In this document: piece by piece, positions 8,108 through 17,360 of the stretch
How the letters are laid out: each line of letters begins with the position of its first letter
How positions within the stretch are numbered: the first letter of the stretch is position 1
NCBI GenBank assembly: GCA_002337085.1
Contig: DDFH01000006.1
Span: 773,098-837,097, forward strand
Length of the DNA stretch: 64,000 nucleotides
Origin: Hyphomonadaceae bacterium UBA1933
GTDB lineage: Bacteria > Pseudomonadota > Alphaproteobacteria > Caulobacterales > Aquidulcibacteraceae
Reading direction: 5' to 3'
Position numbers and translations under genes: made by a program
Notes under the pieces: generated by a model
Databases searched by the model: none
The model's input: only the letters and a program-made list of their open reading frames with translations
Told to the model about the DNA's origin: nothing

Positions 8108-9637
8108 ATGCAGGAGCATTTGGTAGATATTTCGCGGTTACAATTCGCAATTACCGCGCTTTACCATTTCTTGTTCGTACCACTTACTTTGGGGATGACA
8201 TTCATATTGGTGATTATGGAAAGCACCTATGTCATGACGGGCAAGCAAATTTACAAGGATATGACAAAATTTTGGGGCAAATTATTCGGGATTAACTTTG
8301 CTCTTGGTGTAACCACCGGTATTACAATGGAATTCCAATTCGGCACCAATTGGGCATATTATTCGCATTATGTGGGTGATATTTTTGGTGCGCCGTTGGC
8401 AATTGAAGGTTTGATGGCATTCTTTTTGGAATCAACTTTTATCGGTCTTTTCTTCTTTGGTTGGGATAAATTAAGTAAGCAAAAACACTTGATGGTGACC
8501 ATTCTAATGGCGATTGCGACCAATTTGTCTGCATTATGGATTTTGATAGCCAATGGTTGGATGCAAAATCCGGTTGGTTCCGATTTTTCTTATGTGACTA
8601 TGCGTATGGAAATGACTAGCTTTTGGGACGTTATTTTCAACCATGATGCACAGGCAAAATTTGTGCATACGGTTTCGGCAGGTTACGTAACTGGTGCAAT
8701 CTTTGTGCTTGCAATTTCATCTTATTATTTATTACGTAACAAGCATATTGAATTTGCCAAACGTTCATTCCGTATTGCCGCTGCATTTGGCTTGGCGGCA
8801 AGTTGCTCGGTTATCGTTTTGGGGGATGAGTCTGGTTATACCGTAAGCGAAGCACAAAAATCAAAAATGGCGGCACTCGAAGCCATGTGGCATACTGAAA
8901 AAGCCCCTGCGGGTTTGACTTTGGTTGCCTCGATTGACGAAAAGGCACAAAAAAACAATTGGGAAATTAAAATCCCTTATGTGCTTGGCCTAATCGGCAC
9001 ACGTAGTGTCGATAAACAATTGCCTGGCATTTTGGAAATTAAAGCGGAAAATAAAGAACGTATCATCAAGGGTATTACTGCGGTTAAAATGCTTGATGAA
9101 TTGCGTAAAAATCCGAAAAACCCTGAACTTGCGGCACAATTTGAAAAAGTTAAAGGCGATTTAGGTTATGGTCTTTTGCTTCGCAAATATGTGACCAATA
9201 TGGACGAGGTTACACCAGAAATTATTACCAAAGCCGTCAACGATACCATTCCAAAAGTTGCCCCAATGTTTTGGAGCTTTAGGTTAATGGTCGGGCTTGG
9301 TTTTACCATGTTATTCTTGTTCATTGCATCATTTTATTATTCGGTAAAAGGCAATTTTGCTGAAAAGAAATGGCTTTTGACTGCTGCAACATTGGCATTG
9401 CCATTCCCATGGATTGCGTCTGAAGTTGGTTGGTTTGTTGCCGAATATGGTCGTCAACCTTGGACAATTTATGGCGTATTACCAACCCATTTGTCGGTCT
9501 CTGCCTTTAGTGTTGCCAATGTTTATGGCTCTTTGGCTGGCTTTATTGGCTTCTATACATTGCTCTTGGTGGTTGAAATGTATCTTATGATAAAATTCGC
9601 CCGCCTTGGCCCACAAAATTACGCAACACAGCATTAA
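8108..9637 (+). CDS. cydA: cytochrome bd ubiquinol oxidase subunit I
   Basis: CydA is the haem-bearing membrane subunit that oxidises ubiquinol and reduces oxygen at high affinity. The 509-residue protein starts with the family pattern DISRLQFAITALYHFLFVPL, where His20 corresponds to a b595 haem ligand. Other family marks are FQFGTNWAYYSHYVGDIFGAP, EGLMAFFLESTFIGLF, a long periplasmic Q-loop between about residues 245 and 390, and the GRQPWTIYGVLPT motif near residue 450. Length is close to the long-Q-loop E. coli-type enzyme (CydA about 520). An AAAGGCG ribosome site precedes the ATG. It lies between cydP and cydB in one operon. Confidence 0.97.
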   Translation: MQEHLVDISRLQFAITALYHFLFVPLTLGMTFILVIMESTYVMTGKQIYKDMTKFWGKLFGINFALGVTTGITMEFQFGTNWAYYSHYVGDIFGAPLAIEGLMAFFLESTFIGLFFFGWDKLSKQKHLMVTILMAIATNLSALWILIANGWMQNPVGSDFSYVTMRMEMTSFWDVIFNHDAQAKFVHTVSAGYVTGAIFVLAISSYYLLRNKHIEFAKRSFRIAAAFGLAASCSVIVLGDESGYTVSEAQKSKMAALEAMWHTEKAPAGLTLVASIDEKAQKNNWEIKIPYVLGLIGTRSVDKQLPGILEIKAENKERIIKGITAVKMLDELRKNPKNPELAAQFEKVKGDLGYGLLLRKYVTNMDEVTPEIITKAVNDTIPKVAPMFWSFRLMVGLGFTMLFLFIASFYYSVKGNFAEKKWLLTAATLALPFPWIASEVGWFVAEYGRQPWTIYGVLPTHLSVSAFSVANVYGSLAGFIGFYTLLLVVEMYLMIKFARLGPQNYATQH

Positions 9638-9650
9638 TCAGGGGATTAAA

Positions 9651-10790
9651 ATGTTAGATTATACAATTTTAAAAATTATCTGGTGGGTGCTGGTTGGCGT
9701 TCTTTTGATTGGCTTTGCCATTATGGATGGTCATGATATGGGCGTTGGCACATTGCTTCCATTCGTTGGCAAGGGTGATACTGAAAGACGTGTTGTTATC
9801 AATACGGTTGCCCCGCATTGGGATGGTAATCAGGTATGGTTCATTACAGCGGGTGGCGCGGTCTTTGCAGCATGGCCACTTGTCTATGCCACCGCATTCT
9901 CTGGCTTTTATTGGGCGATGATGGCGGTTCTATGGTCATTATTCTTTAGACCAGTTGGCTTTGATTATCGTTCGAAAATCGAAAATAAAACTTGGCGTCA
10001 AACATGGGACATTGGTTTGTTTATTGGTGGATTTGTGCCACCAGTGATTTTCGGTGTGGCATTTGGCAATCTTTTACAAGGTGTTCCATTCTATTTCGAT
10101 AATAATCTTTTGCCGCATTATACCGGAAGCTTCTGGGCCTTATTAAACCCATTCGCATTATTGTGCGGCTTGGTTTCAAGTTCGATGATTATTTTCCATG
10201 GTGCAAATTATCTTATGTTACGTACCGAGGGGGATATTTATAATCGCTCTAAAATTGCGGCAATGATTTTTGGCCCATTAACACTTGTGCTATTTGCCCT
10301 TGCGGGTATCTGGTTAAAAATGGGCATTAGTGGTTATGCACTTGTTGGCAATTATGACATTGGCGCGTTGCCAAACCCACTTGATAAAACGGTTACTCAT
10401 GAAGTTGGTGCGTGGTTGAAAAACTATTCAATCATGCCGATAAGTATGGCTGTTCCAGCACTCGGCTTTGTCGCAGGGCTGGTGGCAATTCTTTTGGGGA
10501 AAATCAACCGTCCAGGCGTGGGCTTTATCTTTACCTCTTTGATGATGGCAGGGATTATTGGCACCGCAGGGGTTTCAATGTTCCCATTCATTATGCCTTC
10601 TTCAACTGATCCAAAATCGAGCCTTTTGGTTTGGGATAGTGTTTCAAGCCACCTTACCCTCGCGGTGATGTTTTGGGCAGCGGTGATATTTGTACCAATC
10701 ATTATCTTTTATACCTCATGGGCATACAAGGTCATGAGCGGTAAAGTCACCAAAGAATATATCGAAGAAAACAAACACAGCGTCTATTAA
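9651..10790 (+). CDS. cydB: cytochrome bd ubiquinol oxidase subunit II
   Basis: CydB is the structural partner of CydA in the bd oxidase. The 379-residue, eight- to nine-helix protein starts MLDYTILKIIWWVLVGVLLI and carries the family stretch FAIMDGHDMGVGTLLPFVG and then the NTVAPHWDGNQVWFI motif (residues about 45-60). The longer frame beginning at 9606 overlaps cydA; AGGGGATTAAA before the ATG at 9651 fixes the start. Thirteen bases separate it from cydA and twelve from cydX, so all are one transcript. Confidence 0.96.
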   Translation: MLDYTILKIIWWVLVGVLLIGFAIMDGHDMGVGTLLPFVGKGDTERRVVINTVAPHWDGNQVWFITAGGAVFAAWPLVYATAFSGFYWAMMAVLWSLFFRPVGFDYRSKIENKTWRQTWDIGLFIGGFVPPVIFGVAFGNLLQGVPFYFDNNLLPHYTGSFWALLNPFALLCGLVSSSMIIFHGANYLMLRTEGDIYNRSKIAAMIFGPLTLVLFALAGIWLKMGISGYALVGNYDIGALPNPLDKTVTHEVGAWLKNYSIMPISMAVPALGFVAGLVAILLGKINRPGVGFIFTSLMMAGIIGTAGVSMFPFIMPSSTDPKSSLLVWDSVSSHLTLAVMFWAAVIFVPIIIFYTSWAYKVMSGKVTKEYIEENKHSVY

Positions 10791-10802
10791 GGAGTATTTA
10801 TA

Positions 10803-10907
10803 ATGTGGTATTTCGCATGGGTTTTAGGCGTTGGCTTTGCAATTCTATTTGCAATTTTAAACGCAATATGGGGCGAAAATGAAGAAGAACGCCGTAATTC
10901 AAAATAA
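10803..10907 (+). CDS. cydX: cytochrome bd oxidase subunit CydX (CydX/CbdX family)
   Basis: A 34-residue protein starting MWYFAWVLGVGFAILFAILN and ending in GENEEERRNSK. One membrane helix follows the Met-Trp-Tyr start, then an acidic/basic tail; this is the classic CydX signature (MWYFAWxLG). CydX stabilises the haems of the CydAB complex. AAGGAG lies eleven bases upstream. It is too short for most gene finders. Its last 29 bases overlap the ybgE-like gene in another frame. Confidence 0.93.
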   Translation: MWYFAWVLGVGFAILFAILNAIWGENEEERRNSK

Positions 10908-11184
10908 CACAAAACCACCCCAAAAGGATGGGATGACCGGCATAAGCTGGTCATCCCTGACCCTTGGTTTGGGTATAATGTTTTTAGGCAGCATCTATCC
11001 ATTTGTTTTTGCCAAAAATGGTGCGGTTAATCACAGTGTTTTGATGCTGTTTATGTGGGCAATGGCGGCAGGAATTATTCGTGGTGTTGGCTTTATACCC
11101 AATAATCCAATTTTGCGAATGATGGCTTCGTCATATGCGGCATTTATTGCTTTTGCGCTCGCGCTTGGGCTAATGTTCTTATAG
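10879..11184 (+). CDS. ybgE: cyd operon YbgE family membrane protein
   Basis: A 101-residue protein with three membrane helices (about residues 25-45, 51-70 and 78-100). The segment MLFMWAMAAGIIRGVGFIPNN matches the conserved core of the cyd operon protein YbgE, whose role is unclear. GGGG six bases before the ATG lies inside cydX, with which it overlaps by 29 bases, suggesting translational coupling. It is the last cyd gene; a TonB-dependent receptor follows after about 100 bp. Confidence 0.82.
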   Translation: MKKNAVIQNNTKPPQKDGMTGISWSSLTLGLGIMFLGSIYPFVFAKNGAVNHSVLMLFMWAMAAGIIRGVGFIPNNPILRMMASSYAAFIAFALALGLMFL

Positions 11185-11189
11185 GGAAC

Positions 11190-11216
11190 GTCACAAAAAC
11201 TTCACCAATTATTCGC
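11190..11216 (+). promoter_or_regulatory. candidate Pho box (11-bp repeats)
   Basis: GTCAC at 11190, TTCAC at 11201 and TTCGC at 11212 recur at exactly 11 bp, and the first two with their linker (GTCACAAAAACTTCAC) resemble the GTCAT-AAAA-CTGTCAC pattern of PhoB boxes. It lies about 70 bp upstream of a TonB receptor-phosphatase pair, where phosphate control would make sense. The match is imperfect; PhoB binding is inference. Confidence 0.4.
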
Positions 11217-11282
11217 GTATTTGCAAAACAACACCTCTATCGACACCAAATACTTATGGTGTTGATTAGGGGTAAATCACAA

Positions 11283-13784
11283 ATGTCAAAGAAATTTATT
11301 CTTGCTGCGGCGGTATCGTCTGCGGCATTGATTTCGGGCTATGCTTATGCCGATGAAGATGCGAAAACCGTTGTCGTATTTGGAACGCGTGCTGCGGAAA
11401 GAAATTCTATCGATCAGCAGAAAAATTCAAAAAATCTTGTAAATATTATCACCGCCAATGATGCTGGCAAACTTCCTGATCAAAACGTTGCCGAGGCTGT
11501 GCAGCGCGCACCAGGGGTCACAATGGATGATGACCAAGGTGAGGGGCGTTATGTTGTAATTCGCGGTCTTGATCCATCAATGGCTGCGGTACGGGTAAAT
11601 GGTCAAGAGGCTGCTGCACCAGAAACAAATACACGTTCGGTTAAGCTTGATACCGTTCCGGCTGGCTTGGTTGGTTCTGTTGAAATTATTAAAAATCAAA
11701 GCGCAGAATATGATGCCAATGCTATTGCCGGCGTAGTTAATATCAAAACCATTTCGGCATTTGATAAAAAGAAGCCATTCATCGCAGGTCGTGTGAGCGG
11801 AACTTATATCGATTTGAATAAGAAAAATGCTTATGATGCTGATTTCTCTGGCGCAAAAAGATTTGGTGCCAATAAAGAATTTGGCGTTGCCTTTGCATTG
11901 AACGCATCGCGACGCCCACAAGCATCAGAAAACATTCAAGGTACAGAAAATTGGTCTGTTGATGGTAAACCCGATGATTGGCGATTGCGTTCATATTATG
12001 TAATTCGTAATCGCCAAGGTGCGGCATTAAACCTTGATTATCGCCCTAATGACAATTTGCAATTATATGCCAAAACCCTTTATTCACACTTTACCGATCT
12101 TGAACAACGTCAGCAATTTCGTGTGAATCTTGATGGTGCTGCTTTAACATCATTGGGTAATGATACTTATTCATTTACTGCCGCAAAAGCCGCAACACGC
12201 GACATGAAATATCGTGATGAGGATGAAAAAATCCTAACTATGAATATTGGCGGTAAATATTTCATGGGGCAAAATAAACTTGAAATTGATTTCACAAATT
12301 CAAGTGCCAAAAAGAATGACGACCCGCGTTATAACTTCTTATTCACAAGCGGAAAGAAAAACCTAACTGGTACGCTTGATTTGAATGAGACGCTTTTCAA
12401 CGTCACACCGGCGTCAATTTATTATGATGCTTCACAATATACTTCTAAAGATTCAAAGTCTAAAGCAGCTATTTTGGAAGCCGACCATTATCAAGAAGAC
12501 TTGAACCAGTTCAAAGCTGATTACACAATGCCAACCGAAATGTTTGGCAATACTGAGTTTAAATTCGGTGTAAAATATGCAGATCGCCATAAACAAAGCG
12601 CGATTGATTACCGTGCGTATAGTGTGAATGGTCTTGTGCTTTCAAACTTTACTAATGGCACAGTTGACCCAATGTACGGCTCTAAATATGCGTTTGGCCC
12701 GGGCGTTGATTTCCAAAAATCACTTGATTATGCGCACGCGAATAATCTTCTTGTGCTTGATAGTGCGGCTTCTGCGGCTTCTGATTTGGGTGGCGACTAT
12801 GACGTAAAAGAAAAAGTTACCGCCGCCTATGCGCAAGCAACCATTGTGAACGGCGATTTGACAATTATCCCAGGTATCCGTTTTGAACACACTAATTCAG
12901 AATTTGCGGCAAAGAAATTTACATTGTCTTCACCGCTTGACCTTGGCTTTAATAACTTTGGTTCAAAAGATTATAATGATTTCTTCCCGTCAGTAGTTGG
13001 CAAATACGCGCTTGGCGATAATCAGCAATTAAGATTCGCGGTAACAACCTCGATCGGAAGACCGAATTATGTTGATATTGCGCCATATGTAAATATCGAC
13101 ACAAGTGGCGATAAAATAGAGCAGGGTAATCCCGACCTAAAACCGCTTAAATCCGTAAATCTTGATTTGGGTTATGAGCATTATTTTGGCAAGGGTGGTG
13201 TGGCATCAGTTCAGGCTTTTTATAAAGATATAAAAGACCCAATTTTTGAAACTAGCAGCAAAGTTTCAGGTGGCACTTATGATGGTTATTCACTATCAAG
13301 TTTTGCAAACCTTTCGGATGCAATGGTTTATGGTGTCGAGCTTAGCTATGTAAATCAATTTACTGCATTGCCTGCGCCATTTGATGGCTTTGGGGTTAAT
13401 CTTAATTTGACCTTGCAAAAATCATCAACCGATGGTGCACCGGGCAGAAGTGACAAAGTTCGTTTAATTTATACTTCTGATACCACCGGAACTGCAGAAG
13501 TAACCTATGAGAAGAAAAACCTTACTGCACGTCTTGCTTATTCGTATCGTTCAGAATTCTTGGATACATTGGGCGAAACCAAAGCCACCGATATTTATAC
13601 AAATGGTCGTGGTAAAGTTGACTTTAAACTTGGTTACGCGCTTACCGATAATGTTCAAGTATTTGTTCAAGGTAAAAACCTTAATGAATCACAATGGCGC
13701 AGATATATTGGCCAACGTAATCATTTGGTTGAAAACGAATTTTATGGCAAAACATGGTCTTTCGGTGTTGAGGCAAAGTTTTAA
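11283..13784 (+). CDS. TonB-dependent outer-membrane receptor, probably for a phosphorylated substrate
   Basis: An 833-residue outer-membrane receptor. From the ATG at 11283 there is a signal peptide (MSKKFILAAAVSSAALISGYAYA), a short TonB-box region with KTVVVFGT, a plug domain (about residues 40-160: LPDQNVAEAVQRAPGVT, RYVVIRGLDPSMAAVRVNG, VEIIKNQSAEYDANAIAGVV), and a 22-strand-type barrel ending in the expected aromatic-basic end FGVEAKF. The upstream in-frame codons from 11256 lack a signal and are not used; AGGGG lies ten bases upstream. Three bases separate it from a secreted histidine acid phosphatase, so the ligand may be phytate or another organic phosphate; this is inferred from context only. 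Confidence 0.88.
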   Translation: MSKKFILAAAVSSAALISGYAYADEDAKTVVVFGTRAAERNSIDQQKNSKNLVNIITANDAGKLPDQNVAEAVQRAPGVTMDDDQGEGRYVVIRGLDPSMAAVRVNGQEAAAPETNTRSVKLDTVPAGLVGSVEIIKNQSAEYDANAIAGVVNIKTISAFDKKKPFIAGRVSGTYIDLNKKNAYDADFSGAKRFGANKEFGVAFALNASRRPQASENIQGTENWSVDGKPDDWRLRSYYVIRNRQGAALNLDYRPNDNLQLYAKTLYSHFTDLEQRQQFRVNLDGAALTSLGNDTYSFTAAKAATRDMKYRDEDEKILTMNIGGKYFMGQNKLEIDFTNSSAKKNDDPRYNFLFTSGKKNLTGTLDLNETLFNVTPASIYYDASQYTSKDSKSKAAILEADHYQEDLNQFKADYTMPTEMFGNTEFKFGVKYADRHKQSAIDYRAYSVNGLVLSNFTNGTVDPMYGSKYAFGPGVDFQKSLDYAHANNLLVLDSAASAASDLGGDYDVKEKVTAAYAQATIVNGDLTIIPGIRFEHTNSEFAAKKFTLSSPLDLGFNNFGSKDYNDFFPSVVGKYALGDNQQLRFAVTTSIGRPNYVDIAPYVNIDTSGDKIEQGNPDLKPLKSVNLDLGYEHYFGKGGVASVQAFYKDIKDPIFETSSKVSGGTYDGYSLSSFANLSDAMVYGVELSYVNQFTALPAPFDGFGVNLNLTLQKSSTDGAPGRSDKVRLIYTSDTTGTAEVTYEKKNLTARLAYSYRSEFLDTLGETKATDIYTNGRGKVDFKLGYALTDNVQVFVQGKNLNESQWRRYIGQRNHLVENEFYGKTWSFGVEAKF

Positions 13785-13787
13785 TTC

Positions 13788-14987
13788 ATGAAAAAGATAA
13801 TTTCCGCGTTAATTGCATTTTTGGTTTTATCCCCAATTTGGGCGACTGCAAAAACACATGATAATAAGCCAACATTAGAGCGGGTTGTTGTCATCATGCG
13901 TCATGGCATTCGCCCGCCAACCAAAGAGGTTTTTGTCCCCCAAGGTGCAACAAACCGCGTTTGGGCAAAATGGGACGTGCCATATGGTCATTTAACTGCC
14001 CATGGTGGTTTGGCAATTACCAAACTTGCAGAATTTGACGGCGGAAATTATCGTGGATTTTTGGGTTCTAATTGTAAATCATTGCACGTGGTTGCCGATG
14101 TTGATCAACGCACCCTAAAAACCGCAGAGATTTATGGAAAAACCATCGCGCCAAAGTGCAATATTAATGTTGAACATGTGGCATTGGACGGTGTTGATAA
14201 ACGCTTCTCACCCTTTGAAGGCAAGGTAAATCTTGATAGTGCAATGTTGCTTGCTGCTGCTCAAAGGCAATTGCCAAATGGTGGTTTTGCAGCACTTCAT
14301 CAAAAATATGCGCCACTTTTGGCAAAATTGGATAAGATAAGTGGTTGTTGTGCGCCACCAATTTGTCCAGATAATAAAGCTTGTGGTCTCAATGATTTAA
14401 AAACCGATTTTAGCATTAAAAAAGGTGGGCGTGTAAAAATTGACGGCGGTCTTGATATTGCATCGACCATGGCACAAGTACTTTTGCTACAATATACTGA
14501 TGGTAAGCCATTAAGTGATGTTGGTTTTGGTGAAGCAAGCGTCGATGATGTTCGTGCATTTTCTCAATTCCATGCCTTGGAATTTAATTTGATTGCCCGT
14601 CCAAGTGCGATTGCAAAAATTGGCGCAAAGCCATTATTAAAAGAAATTGAAAATGGCTTATTTGCCGCCAATGCACCAAAATATTCGGTGTTTGTTGGTC
14701 ACGATACAAATATTGCCAATATTGGCGGCGCATTAGATGTACACTGGGTTGCCGGCGACCTTGCACCAGATGATCCTTCACCCGGTGGTGCTTTAATATT
14801 TGAAAAATGGCGCAGCAAAAAAGGTGGCGAATATGTTGTGGTTCGTTACCGCTCCCAAACTTTGGATGAGATGCGCAACCTCGGCAATTTAAAATCAAAC
14901 GCCAGCAAAATATTATCGCAACCATTATGCGATGCAAAGACAGCGTGTTCTGCGGCAAGGTTTAAAAAACTACTGCTTGCAAATTAG
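13788..14987 (+). CDS. secreted histidine acid phosphatase / phytase-like
   Basis: A 399-residue branch-2 histidine phosphatase of the AppA/Agp type that releases phosphate from phytate, glucose-1-phosphate or similar esters in the periplasm. After a signal peptide (MKKIISALIAFLVLSPIWATA) come the catalytic RHGIRPPT motif (His nucleophile, about residue 38-45) and, near residue 305, VGHDTNIANIGGAL, containing the HD proton donor as in AppA. Several cysteines, including GCCAPPIC and CDAKTACSAA, suggest disulfides. It starts three bases after the TonB receptor stop, so the two form an uptake-plus-hydrolysis unit. Substrate preference cannot be read. Confidence 0.88.
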   Translation: MKKIISALIAFLVLSPIWATAKTHDNKPTLERVVVIMRHGIRPPTKEVFVPQGATNRVWAKWDVPYGHLTAHGGLAITKLAEFDGGNYRGFLGSNCKSLHVVADVDQRTLKTAEIYGKTIAPKCNINVEHVALDGVDKRFSPFEGKVNLDSAMLLAAAQRQLPNGGFAALHQKYAPLLAKLDKISGCCAPPICPDNKACGLNDLKTDFSIKKGGRVKIDGGLDIASTMAQVLLLQYTDGKPLSDVGFGEASVDDVRAFSQFHALEFNLIARPSAIAKIGAKPLLKEIENGLFAANAPKYSVFVGHDTNIANIGGALDVHWVAGDLAPDDPSPGGALIFEKWRSKKGGEYVVVRYRSQTLDEMRNLGNLKSNASKILSQPLCDAKTACSAARFKKLLLAN

Positions 14988-15051
14988 TGGTGATTACAAA
15001 AGAATTAAACTTTTTACTTTAGTGCGGGCATTGCAGGATATAATAATTGCA

Positions 15052-16176
15052 ATGACCAAAGACAAAAACCTTATCTCTCTTTCCGCTAATTCAAACTATA
15101 TTCCAGGTCTTGACGGTGTGCGTGCAATCTCAATATTGATTGTGCTGGTGTCGCATTTTGGGCTTGGGAAAATTGTTCCTGGTGGCTTTGGGGTTACGAT
15201 ATTCTTTTTTGTTTCGGGGTTTCTAATTACCCGCCTTTTGGTTGGCGAACAGAATAAAACAGGCGGCAATATTAATCTTCCAAACTTTTATATCAGGCGG
15301 TTTTTGCGCCTTATGCCTGCGCTTTATGCCTTTGTGGCATTCACTTATTTCTTTAGCCTTTTGTTTGGCGTCAAAGCGACAACTGGGCAAACTTTTAGTG
15401 CCTTATTATATTTCGCCAATTATTATGATGTAATCTGGCAATATTTTGGTTGGGCTGAGCGGATTGTACCGTGGGGTCATTTGTGGTCCTTGGCGGTTGA
15501 AGAGCATTTTTATTTACTATTCCCATTTGCGCTTGCTGTTTTTGGACGCAATCAAACATCACGCCTAAAACTTATACTCACACTAATTATTGGGGTTGCA
15601 ATCTGGCGCTATTTTGCATTTACTGCGCTAAAACTTCCTGAAACTTATACATATTCTACAACTGATTGCCGAATTGAAAGTATTGCGTGGGGTTGTTTAT
15701 TGGCGGTGCTTTTCGATGGCTTTGCGTCATCAAAAAAGCGCCTTAATGTGTTGATTGGCTGGCATTGGGTTGGCGTAGGTATTGGAATAATATTATTTTC
15801 TTTGCTTTACCGTGATGAAACATTCCGCGCGACCATGCGTTATAGCGTCCAAGGCATTGGAATTTTTATCCTAATCTTGAATTTATATGCATTTCAGCCA
15901 ATGGGCTTCGCCCTGAATATTCTGGAATTGAAACCAATTAGATTTTTTGGTCGTTTATCATACTCGCTTTATTTATGGCATTATCCAGTTTTATGGGGCT
16001 GCTACCGTATGATTGGTGAAGATGTTGGCGACGTAATTTTACCCGCCAAATTATTGATAGTCGCCATTATCGGTAGCCTTGGATTGGCACTATTATCCTA
16101 TTATTTTATTGAACGACCATTCTTCGCATTGCGTAAAAAATTTGGTGGAAAGCCAGTTGAGGAAATGCGCGCCTAA
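15052..16176 (+). CDS. acyltransferase 3 family membrane protein (OafA/YrhL type)
   Basis: A 374-residue integral membrane acyltransferase, about ten helices. The family start reads YIPGLDGVRAISILIVLVSHFG, followed by GGFGVTIFFFVSGFLITRLL, FYIRRFLRLMPAL and GHLWSLAVEEHFYLLFPF, the core motifs of acyltransferase family 3, which O-acetylates or O-acylates surface polysaccharides and other cell-surface molecules. The C-terminal FFGRLSYSLYLWHYPV is also typical. The long frame beginning at 14932 overlaps the phosphatase gene; the ATG at 15052 is the natural start, though no strong ribosome site is seen. It may be the third gene of the receptor-phosphatase transcript (64-bp gap). The acceptor is unknown. 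Confidence 0.86.
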   Translation: MTKDKNLISLSANSNYIPGLDGVRAISILIVLVSHFGLGKIVPGGFGVTIFFFVSGFLITRLLVGEQNKTGGNINLPNFYIRRFLRLMPALYAFVAFTYFFSLLFGVKATTGQTFSALLYFANYYDVIWQYFGWAERIVPWGHLWSLAVEEHFYLLFPFALAVFGRNQTSRLKLILTLIIGVAIWRYFAFTALKLPETYTYSTTDCRIESIAWGCLLAVLFDGFASSKKRLNVLIGWHWVGVGIGIILFSLLYRDETFRATMRYSVQGIGIFILILNLYAFQPMGFALNILELKPIRFFGRLSYSLYLWHYPVLWGCYRMIGEDVGDVILPAKLLIVAIIGSLGLALLSYYFIERPFFALRKKFGGKPVEEMRA

Positions 16177-16185
16177 AACGCTATA

Positions 16186-17217
16186 CTATCCACCACAGGT
16201 TTCGCGTACGATTAAATCGGTTGGCACGCGTTCCGATGCTATCTCGGCCTCACCACCTGATGCAATCAGTTTTGAAACCAGTAATTTGCCCGCCCGCGCC
16301 ACATTTTGCGATATTGTTGAAAGTGCGGGGTCAGAGAAACTTGCAAATTGCACATCGTCATAGCCAACAATTGAAACATCTTGCGGCACGCGGATATTAT
16401 TGCGTTTCAATGCGCGTAATGCACCAATTGCAATCATGTCCGATGCGGCAAAAATTGCATCAAACTCCCGTTTCTCACCGATTAATTCGCTGGCACTTGC
16501 TTCACCTGAAACGGCGTCAAAGTGGGTTGGTAAAATTAGGTTTTGATCAGGCTCAATCCCCACTTCACGCAATGCCTCAAGATAGCCTTGATAGCGTTGT
16601 AAGGCCTCGCCGGCGACTGTATCGCCAAAAAAGGCAATACGTTTGCGTCCCAATCGTAAAAGATGTCTTGTGGCGCGTCTTCCACCTACGAAATTGTCAG
16701 AACCAACCGAGCAATATTGCTGCCCCGGTAATTCAGCGCCCCAAACCACAAACCTTGCATGGCTTTGCGCAAGTTCGTTAAAATCTTCGTGTAATGTTGA
16801 TTGCCCAAGGAAAATAATACCATCCGAACGATTGGTTTCCATAACCTCCAACAACTCGTCATGATTTGATGGTGATGAGTGGGAAACCAGAAAATCAACA
16901 CCTCTTTCACGGCTTGCTTCGCCAATTGCGGCAACCAGTTCAAGAATGAATGGATCCGAAAGTTTTGGTTCGCGCGCTTGTGGGCGTGGGATGACGATGG
17001 CGATTGTTGCCTCTGCACCCAATGGGCCGGCGGGGGTATAGCGGCGGAATTGGTAATTATTGGCGATTGCCAATTGCCAGATGCGTTTCTTGGTGGCTTG
17101 GTTAACATTTGGATGGTCGCTTAAGGCACGCGAAACAGTTGAAATAGAGACCCCAGCAAGTTGTGCAAGGTCTTCTAATTTACGCATGTCACCCAATTTC
17201 TTGCTATTAGACGACAT
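16186..17217 (-). CDS. LacI family transcriptional regulator of the starch/maltose island
   Basis: A 343-residue LacI-type repressor. The N-terminal helix-turn-helix reads KLEDLAQLAGVSISTVSRAL (about residues 13-32) with the hinge helix following, then a periplasmic-binding-protein-like sugar domain ending in VPQDVSIVGYDDVQFASFSDPALSTI. GGGGGAAAT directly before the ATG at 17217 decides against the longer frame from 17256. It is divergent from the GH97 gene and heads an island of glucan-degrading genes whose control regions share a palindrome, so it is the likely regulator and its inducer a maltooligosaccharide. Confidence 0.92.
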   Translation of the reverse strand: MSSNSKKLGDMRKLEDLAQLAGVSISTVSRALSDHPNVNQATKKRIWQLAIANNYQFRRYTPAGPLGAEATIAIVIPRPQAREPKLSDPFILELVAAIGEASRERGVDFLVSHSSPSNHDELLEVMETNRSDGIIFLGQSTLHEDFNELAQSHARFVVWGAELPGQQYCSVGSDNFVGGRRATRHLLRLGRKRIAFFGDTVAGEALQRYQGYLEALREVGIEPDQNLILPTHFDAVSGEASASELIGEKREFDAIFAASDMIAIGALRALKRNNIRVPQDVSIVGYDDVQFASFSDPALSTISQNVARAGKLLVSKLIASGGEAEIASERVPTDLIVRETCGG

Positions 17218-17244
17218 ATTTCCCCCTTGAAAAAAGTGTTTTGC

Positions 17245-17256
17245 AAAAATTTTCAC
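17245..17256. promoter_or_regulatory. candidate LacI operator, copy 1 (GCAAA-N2-TTTGC, one mismatch)
   Basis: GCAAAAATTTTC lies in the 143-bp gap between the LacI gene and the GH97 gene. It differs at one position from the perfect palindromes found near the amylase, receptor and transporter genes of the same island. Confidence 0.45.
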
Positions 17257-17360
17257 ATTGCAATGAATATAAAAACTAAGGTATAAAGCTATTAGTAAAA
17301 GGAAAACATCAGGTTTTTCTTAAATAAGTCAACAAAAATAAACAATAAAAGGGTGGAAAA

